A stretch of 19,381 nucleotides of DNA from positions 12,418-31,798 of the forward strand of contig DJFY01000011.1 in assembly GCA_002431545.1 (NCBI GenBank), in the 5' to 3' direction. This document shows positions 15,319-19,381 of the stretch, in pieces; position 1 is the stretch's first letter, and each line of letters starts with the position of its first letter. This DNA is from Cellvibrionales bacterium UBA5860. Lineage in GTDB: Bacteria; Pseudomonadota; Gammaproteobacteria; Pseudomonadales; Porticoccaceae. Made by a program: the position numbers and the translations under genes. The notes below the pieces were generated by a model that saw only the letters and a list, made by a program, of their open reading frames with translations, was not told the DNA's origin and did not search any database.

Positions 15319-15335
15319 CGCACCATTTTAGTGCG
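15319..15335 (-). promoter_or_regulatory. NtrC binding site upstream of ntrB
   Basis: The minus strand reads CGCACTAAAATGGTGCG. It differs from the enteric glnA NtrC site TGCACTAAAATGGTGCA, as I remember it, only at the two end bases. Its arms CGCAC/GTGCG are a perfect 5-bp dyad. The centre is about -113 from the predicted sigma-54 start of ntrBC, close to the position of enhancer sites at E. coli glnA. A weaker TGCA-N10-TGCA element at 15346-15363 may be a second, low-affinity half of the enhancer. Confidence 0.75.
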
Positions 15336-15389
15336 TTTTGCGGGGTGCAGTGTATTCCTTGCAGCAGAACTTAATCTGAATGGGGCGCG

Positions 15390-15935
15390 CTACTTTCTGG
15401 GGCGGTAGCGTTTGACGTGAAAGGTCACCGGATCGGACTTCGCGCGTCGCTTGCCCTGCGCATCGACCACCTCTGCCCAAACTTGGTGCTGCCCACGTAT
15501 TAAATCAGTGAGCACAAAAGAGGTCGCCGACAGCGGATCGCCAACAAGCTTGCCATTGTGGAACAACTTCACCAGGTGGCCGGTTTGCAACCGAGGCTCC
15601 AGCTCCAATTGCACTACCAGATCCAGCTGCCCCGGCGGAATAGTCTGATCCTGTTTGGGTTGAACAATTCGGCTACGCGTATAAGGTACGGCCGCCGACT
15701 CTTCGCTCTCGAGCGGCTCGGCTTCGACTGGCAACTCGACCGGTTCGCGGGTATTCAACGGCGGTAGTTCCACTGGCTCTGAGGGCGTGTCGGGTGCCGG
15801 TGAATCAGTGTAGGTGACACGTCCTTCGCTATCTACCACACGATAAACTTCCGTAGCGGCACTCGCCGTCGACATGCCCAAGGCTAGTCCCGCCGCCACT
15901 ATGACCAGCAGCGCATGTATTCTTGATCCAGCCAC
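15390..15935 (-). CDS. DUF4124-domain envelope protein
   Basis: This gene encodes 181 residues. A signal peptide covers about residues 1-27 (hydrophobic ALLVIVAAGLALGM, cleavage after ASA). The short DUF4124 motif VYRVVDSEGRVTYTDSPAPD follows. After it comes a proline- and glutamate-rich linker (about 50-80). A C-terminal beta-rich region (LDLVVQLELEPRL ... VWAEVVDAQGKR) resembles an Ig-like fold. The protein is probably periplasmic; its function is unknown. The start is GTG at 15935, with AAGGGG 7 bases upstream. It sits between glnA and ntrB on the same strand, as DUF4124 genes do in pseudomonads, but behind a strong glnA terminator, so it depends on read-through or on a promoter of its own (15936-15985), which I could not define. 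Confidence 0.85.
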   Translation of the reverse strand: MAGSRIHALLVIVAAGLALGMSTASAATEVYRVVDSEGRVTYTDSPAPDTPSEPVELPPLNTREPVELPVEAEPLESEESAAVPYTRSRIVQPKQDQTIPPGQLDLVVQLELEPRLQTGHLVKLFHNGKLVGDPLSATSFVLTDLIRGQHQVWAEVVDAQGKRRAKSDPVTFHVKRYRPRK

Positions 15936-15982
15936 GCGGGTACCCCTTAAAATTCCGGCGATATAGCCTATAAGCAGTTAGA

Positions 15983-16022
15983 CAAAAGAAAAAGCCCGTC
16001 ATTCCAAAAAAATGACGGGCTT
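15983..16022 (-). terminator. Rho-independent terminator after glnA
   Basis: On the minus strand AAGCCCGTCATT pairs perfectly with AATGACGGGCTT (12 bp; arms 16011-16022 and 15992-16003) around a 7-base loop. The run TTTTTCTTTTG follows. It begins about 27 bases after the glnA stop. This is the strongest terminator in the window and should cut most glnA transcripts before the DUF4124-ntrB-ntrC genes. Confidence 0.93.
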
Positions 16023-16048
16023 ACGCCGGGGCGCCGACGAATGGCGCG

Positions 16049-17455
16049 CTAAACGCTGTAATACATACTGAATTCGACCGGGTGGGTGGTCATATTCAGG
16101 GTTTCTACTTCTTCCGATTTCAGCTCGATATAGGCATCGATCATATCGTTGTCCATCACATTACCGGCTATAAGGAATTCGCGATCGGCATCGAGTGCGG
16201 CCAGCGCCTGATCCAAAGACGAGGCTACGGTTGGAATCGCCAGCGCCTCTTCCGCAGGTAAGTCGTAGAGATCCTTATCGGCGGGGTCACCCGGATGAAT
16301 CTTGTTCTGAATGCCGTCCAGTCCAGCCATCAGCATGGCAGTAAACGCCAGGTAGGGGTTAGCCGTCGGGTCCGGGAAACGCACCTCAATACGCCGCGCC
16401 TTCGGATTAGGAACAAACGGAATCCGAATCGACGCAGAGCGGTTACGCGCCGAATAGGCCAGCATCACCGGAGCCTCGAAACCCGGCACCAACCGCTTGT
16501 AGGAGTTGGTGGAAGCATTGGCAAAGGCGTTTATAGCGCGCGCGTGTTTGATGATACCGCCAATATAATAGAGCGCCATCTCGGACAGCCCTGCGTAAAC
16601 ATCTCCGGTGAAAATATTGCTGCCATCTTTTGACAGAGATTGGTGGCAGTGCATCCCGGAGCCGTTATCGCCGACCAGGGGTTTTGGCATGAATGTCGCC
16701 GTTTTGCCGTAGGCATGTGCGACGTTGTGGACACAGTACTTGAGAATTTGCACCTCGTCCGCTTTCTTCGTCAGGGTATTGGCGCCAACACCGATTTCAC
16801 ACTGTCCTGCCGTACCCACTTCATGGTGGTGGACTTCGACATCAAGACCCATCTGCGTCATTGCACTACACATGGCGGCACGCAAGTCGTGCAGTGAATC
16901 CACTGGCGGCACCGGGAAATAACCCCCTTTGACGCCGGGGCGGTGCCCCATGTTGCCATCGGCAAACTCGTGCTCGGTAGCCCACGCCGCTTCCTCGGAG
17001 TGAACCTTGTAAAAGGCGCCGCTCATATTGGCGCCCCACTTGACGTCGTCGAAGACAAAAAACTCGGGTTCAGGACCAAACAGCACAGTATCGGCAACGC
17101 CAATAGAACGCATGTATTCCTGCGCACGCTCGGCAATGGAGCGCGGATCCCGGTTGTAGCCCTGCATGGTGGTTGGTTCAACGATGCCGCAGCGGAGGAT
17201 AACGGTCGGCTCGTCGGTAAAGGGGTCAAGTACTGATGTTTCATCATCGGGCATCAGGATCATGTCGGATTCGTTGATGCCCTTCCATCCGGCAATTGAC
17301 GAACCGTCAAACATCTTGCCTTCCTCGAAAAAGCCCTCGTTCACTTCGTCAGAAGGGATGGACACATGCTGCTCTTTTCCCTTGGTATCCGTGAAGCGTA
17401 AATCTACCCAGTTTGCCTCACTTTCCTTGATTAGTTTTAGTGTTTGGTTTGCCAT
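16049..17455 (-). CDS. glnA: Glutamine synthetase, type I (GSI-beta, adenylylated form)
   Basis: This gene encodes 468 residues, standard for the dodecameric GSI that makes glutamine from glutamate, ammonia and ATP. Characteristic segments are VDLRFTDTKGKEQHV, FDGSSIAGWKGINESDM, the metal/substrate region FGPEPEFFVFDDV, HHHEVGTAGQCEIG, MPKPLVGDNGSGMHCHQSL, NRSASIRIP and PKARRIEVRFPD. Tyr397 in KDLYDLPAEE is the site adenylylated by GlnE in the GSI-beta class, so activity is expected to be controlled by nitrogen status. The ATG at 17455 has a strong GGAGG site. Transcription is probably from the sigma-54 element at 17622-17637 under NtrC, and ends at 15983-16022. Confidence 0.98.
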   Translation of the reverse strand: MANQTLKLIKESEANWVDLRFTDTKGKEQHVSIPSDEVNEGFFEEGKMFDGSSIAGWKGINESDMILMPDDETSVLDPFTDEPTVILRCGIVEPTTMQGYNRDPRSIAERAQEYMRSIGVADTVLFGPEPEFFVFDDVKWGANMSGAFYKVHSEEAAWATEHEFADGNMGHRPGVKGGYFPVPPVDSLHDLRAAMCSAMTQMGLDVEVHHHEVGTAGQCEIGVGANTLTKKADEVQILKYCVHNVAHAYGKTATFMPKPLVGDNGSGMHCHQSLSKDGSNIFTGDVYAGLSEMALYYIGGIIKHARAINAFANASTNSYKRLVPGFEAPVMLAYSARNRSASIRIPFVPNPKARRIEVRFPDPTANPYLAFTAMLMAGLDGIQNKIHPGDPADKDLYDLPAEEALAIPTVASSLDQALAALDADREFLIAGNVMDNDMIDAYIELKSEEVETLNMTTHPVEFSMYYSV

Positions 17456-17522
17456 AATTCCTCCAGATCGGGATATTTCGGTTTATTTAGTTGTCACCTC
17501 CCGCCTGGGTGGTGTTACTAAA

Positions 17523-17593
17523 ACAGTGGCGGGCCGGCCCATTGAACGACGCTCCGTTCCGGGGTTTCGGACGCACCGCCTTCTAGCCACTGT
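17523..17593 (-). promoter_or_regulatory. Possible structured leader of the glnA mRNA
   Basis: Within the predicted 155-base glnA leader, ACAGTGGC (17523-17530) is the exact inverted complement of GCCACTGT (17586-17593). The enclosed part holds a 10-base palindrome GGGCCGGCCC (17531-17540) and an imperfect hairpin CGTTCCG...CGGACG (17554-17572). It does not match any riboswitch class that I can recall. An 8-bp match in a region this size can also arise by chance. Confidence 0.3.
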
Positions 17594-17621
17594 CATTCTG
17601 CCATTTGGTGCTCCAATAAAA

Positions 17622-17637
17622 GGCAAAAGATATGCCA
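17622..17637 (-). promoter_or_regulatory. Sigma-54 (-24/-12) promoter of glnA
   Basis: Read leftward the bases are TGGCATATCTTTTGCC. They carry the TGGCA and TTGC blocks of the sigma-54 consensus, with the GG and GC doublets exactly 10 bases apart. The predicted start is near 17611, about 155 bases before the glnA ATG. Together with the NtrC-like dyad at 17701-17717 it has the arrangement of the classical glnAp2 promoter. Confidence 0.78.
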
Positions 17638-17700
17638 CAGAATCAATGCGCGGGAATAACAGCTAAAAGTTACCGTTATTGACGCCGCCCTCGCAGGCGT

Positions 17701-17717
17701 CGCACTACGTTGGTGCA
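17701..17717 (-). promoter_or_regulatory. NtrC binding site upstream of glnA
   Basis: The plus strand reads CGCACTACGTTGGTGCA, which fits the NtrC dyad TGCAC-N7-GTGCA with one end mismatch. Its centre is about 98 bases upstream of the predicted glnA start. A weaker second element (CGCACCAACAGCCTGCG, 17746-17762) is centred about 45 bases further out. The same sites may affect the divergent thiI gene, whose promoter lies about 100 bases away. Confidence 0.65.
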
Positions 17718-17814
17718 AACAACCAGGAGTCGAGCCAAAACGGGGCGCACCAACAGCCTGCGGCGGCGGGCTATTCTACGATATGTGGGCCCCACCGTCA
17801 GTAGCACCGGCGCC

Positions 17815-17842
17815 CTTACATACTTTGCAGGTGCACTATAAT
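17815..17842 (+). promoter_or_regulatory. Sigma-70 type promoter of thiI
   Basis: A perfect -10 hexamer TATAAT (17837-17842) lies 16 bases after CTTACA (17815-17820), which matches the -35 consensus at 4 of 6 positions. The predicted start near 17849 gives a leader of about 22 bases. No thiamine-pyrophosphate riboswitch fits in so short a leader. Confidence 0.6.
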
Positions 17843-17870
17843 CAAGCCTTGACCCAGGCTCGAGTTACCC

Positions 17871-19319
17871 ATGCAATTTGTCATCAAACTGTTCCCCGAG
17901 ATCATCATCAAGAGCGCCCCCGTGCGCAAGCGATTTATTCGACAGCTGCGGGAAAACCTCAAACGCCTTCTCGCAGAGGCCAATTGTGACGCCGATGTCC
18001 GCAGCGAGTGGGACAAGATCGAAGTCGACATCGACGACTGCGGTCGGGAAGACGCTGAAGATATTTTTTCCCACACCCCGGGCATTGCCAACTATTCGCG
18101 GGTCACGCGCCATTCACTTGGTGATTTCGACGCAATCGCCGCGCTTGTCTGGGCCGAACATGGCCAGGCCCTGACGAACAGGTCCTTTTGCGTCAGAGTT
18201 AAGCGCAGCGGCAAGCACGCTTTTAATTCAGTCGAAGTTGAACGACAAGTGGGCGGCCGTTTGTTGCAACAGGCAGATAACGCGCGGGTACAACTGGACG
18301 ATCCGGATATATGCATTCGCCTGGAAATCAAGGATGACCAGCTCTACCTGATCGAACAGACCCGGCCGGGGATCGGCGGCTTTCCGCTCGGCACCCAGGA
18401 AGCGGTTATGTCGCTCATCTCCGGTGGTTTCGACTCGACAGTTGCCAGTTACCTCACCATGAAGCGCGGACTGCGTACCCACTTCTGTTTTTTCAACCTG
18501 GGCGGGCGCAGCCACGAGCTGGGCGTGAAGGAAGTCGCCTGGTATCTATGGCACAAATTCGGTGCCTCTCATCGGGTCAAGTTTATTACTGTGCCCTTTG
18601 AGGCTGTGGTAGCTGAAATTCTCGAAAAGGTCGATAACGCCTACATGGGCGTGGTGCTGAAACGCATGATGCTCCGCGCCGCCCAGGATATCGCCCGCAC
18701 TTGGCACGTGCAGACACTGGTAACCGGTGAAAGTGTCGCCCAGGTATCAAGCCAAACACTGCCCAATCTGGCGGTTATCGACGCCGTCTCCGAACTGTTA
18801 ACCCTGCGCCCCCTGGCCACCATGGACAAGAACGATATTATCGATATTGCGCGCGCCATCGGTACCGATGCCTTCGCCGCCCACATGCCGGAGTACTGCG
18901 GTGTGATTTCAGTGAAGCCCACGACACGGGCCCGCCCCGAACGGGTGGCTGCCCAGGAGTCACATTTCGACTTCGGTGTTCTGGAAGCAGCAGTGGCTGC
19001 ACGCCGGGAAGAGAATATTGACGAAATCATGAGCAATCTGCCTGCTGAGACCGAGATCGAATCATTCGCGGCACCCCAGCCAGGCATGACCATCCTGGAT
19101 ATCCGCCATCCCGACGAGATCGAACGCAAACCTTTACTTGCCGGAAGCACAGAAGTGATTCCCACCCCGTTCTACGCACTGCAAAAAAACTATCGACAGC
19201 TCGATCAGAGTAAACATTACCTGCTGTATTGCGAAAAAGGTGTCATGAGCCGGCTGCACGCCGAGCTACTCGATGAACAGGGGTTTAAAAACATCGGCCT
19301 GTACTCACCCGCGCACTGA
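17871..19319 (+). CDS. thiI: tRNA 4-thiouridine synthase / thiamine thiazole sulfurtransferase ThiI
   Basis: This gene encodes 482 residues, the same length as E. coli ThiI. The N-terminal ferredoxin-like and THUMP region (about 1-165) binds tRNA. The PP-loop ATPase domain starts with SGGFDSTVASY and adenylates U8 of tRNA. A C-terminal rhodanese domain (about 395-482) carries the persulfide-accepting Cys454 in YCEKGVMSR. The partner Cys343 in PEYCGVIS corresponds to E. coli Cys344, which forms the turnover disulfide. The rhodanese domain, absent in many ThiI proteins, suggests that it also supplies sulfur via ThiS for the thiazole of thiamine, in line with thiL in this window. It is transcribed divergently from glnA; its ribosome binding site is weak. 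Confidence 0.97.
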   Translation: MQFVIKLFPEIIIKSAPVRKRFIRQLRENLKRLLAEANCDADVRSEWDKIEVDIDDCGREDAEDIFSHTPGIANYSRVTRHSLGDFDAIAALVWAEHGQALTNRSFCVRVKRSGKHAFNSVEVERQVGGRLLQQADNARVQLDDPDICIRLEIKDDQLYLIEQTRPGIGGFPLGTQEAVMSLISGGFDSTVASYLTMKRGLRTHFCFFNLGGRSHELGVKEVAWYLWHKFGASHRVKFITVPFEAVVAEILEKVDNAYMGVVLKRMMLRAAQDIARTWHVQTLVTGESVAQVSSQTLPNLAVIDAVSELLTLRPLATMDKNDIIDIARAIGTDAFAAHMPEYCGVISVKPTTRARPERVAAQESHFDFGVLEAAVAARREENIDEIMSNLPAETEIESFAAPQPGMTILDIRHPDEIERKPLLAGSTEVIPTPFYALQKNYRQLDQSKHYLLYCEKGVMSRLHAELLDEQGFKNIGLYSPAH

Positions 19320-19381
19320 ACGCTTACACTGACCAAGCCGGTACCCATTAAACACACCAAGCCGCGATAAGAGCCTGCCCG

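Noticed and set aside
1..19381. CRISPR array, insertion sequence, phage or toxin-antitoxin genes
   Set aside because: No regularly spaced repeats, transposase-like proteins, long terminal inverted repeats or paired toxin/antitoxin frames are visible; the content is conserved housekeeping genes.

Overview
The window is a core chromosomal segment of a gammaproteobacterium, with about 16 protein genes at high density and no mobile element, CRISPR array, tRNA or rRNA that I could find. Protein sequences are closest in character to Pseudomonas and marine relatives. The order thiI, glnA, ntrB, ntrC, secB, grx, rhodanese, gpmI, envC, ctpA matches what I recall of the Pseudomonas chromosome. The exact genus cannot be fixed from this; a marine Pseudomonadales/Cellvibrionales-type organism is a guess.

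Layout. 1-5035 (+): a tightly packed riboflavin, transcription, thiamine and lipid operon, ribD (3' end only), ribE, ribBX-type ribB, ribH, nusB, thiL, pgpA and a periplasmic retropepsin-like protease, joined by overlaps or very short gaps. 5087-5857 (+): hisF, alone, without hisB/hisH/hisA beside it. 5858-6865: a gene-poor pocket, the only loose stretch of the window, holding one small minus-strand gene of unknown function, with phased T-tracts upstream and a strong minus-strand terminator far downstream. 6866-10877 (-): gpmI, envC, ctpA (phosphoglycerate mutase, divisome murein-hydrolase activator, C-terminal processing protease). 11077-12501 (+): rhodanese-like membrane protein, glutaredoxin, SecB. 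12658-17455 (-): the nitrogen-control block, glnA, a DUF4124 envelope protein, ntrB, ntrC. 17871-19319 (+): thiI, divergent from glnA.

The most informative non-coding content is in the nitrogen block. glnA has a sigma-54 type -24/-12 element (17622-17637) and an NtrC-like dyad (17701-17717). A strong intrinsic terminator follows glnA (15983-16022). A second sigma-54 element (15225-15240) with an even better NtrC dyad (15319-15335) then lies directly upstream of ntrB. Read together, glnA and ntrBC look like two separately initiated NtrC/sigma-54 units, making ntrBC positively autoregulated; this is inference from motif matches.

I did not find a clearly new multi-gene system. The best candidates for something undescribed are the isolated small-protein locus at 5881-6540 (with a long 3' region that could be a non-coding RNA) and the dual sigma-54 architecture of glnA/ntrBC.
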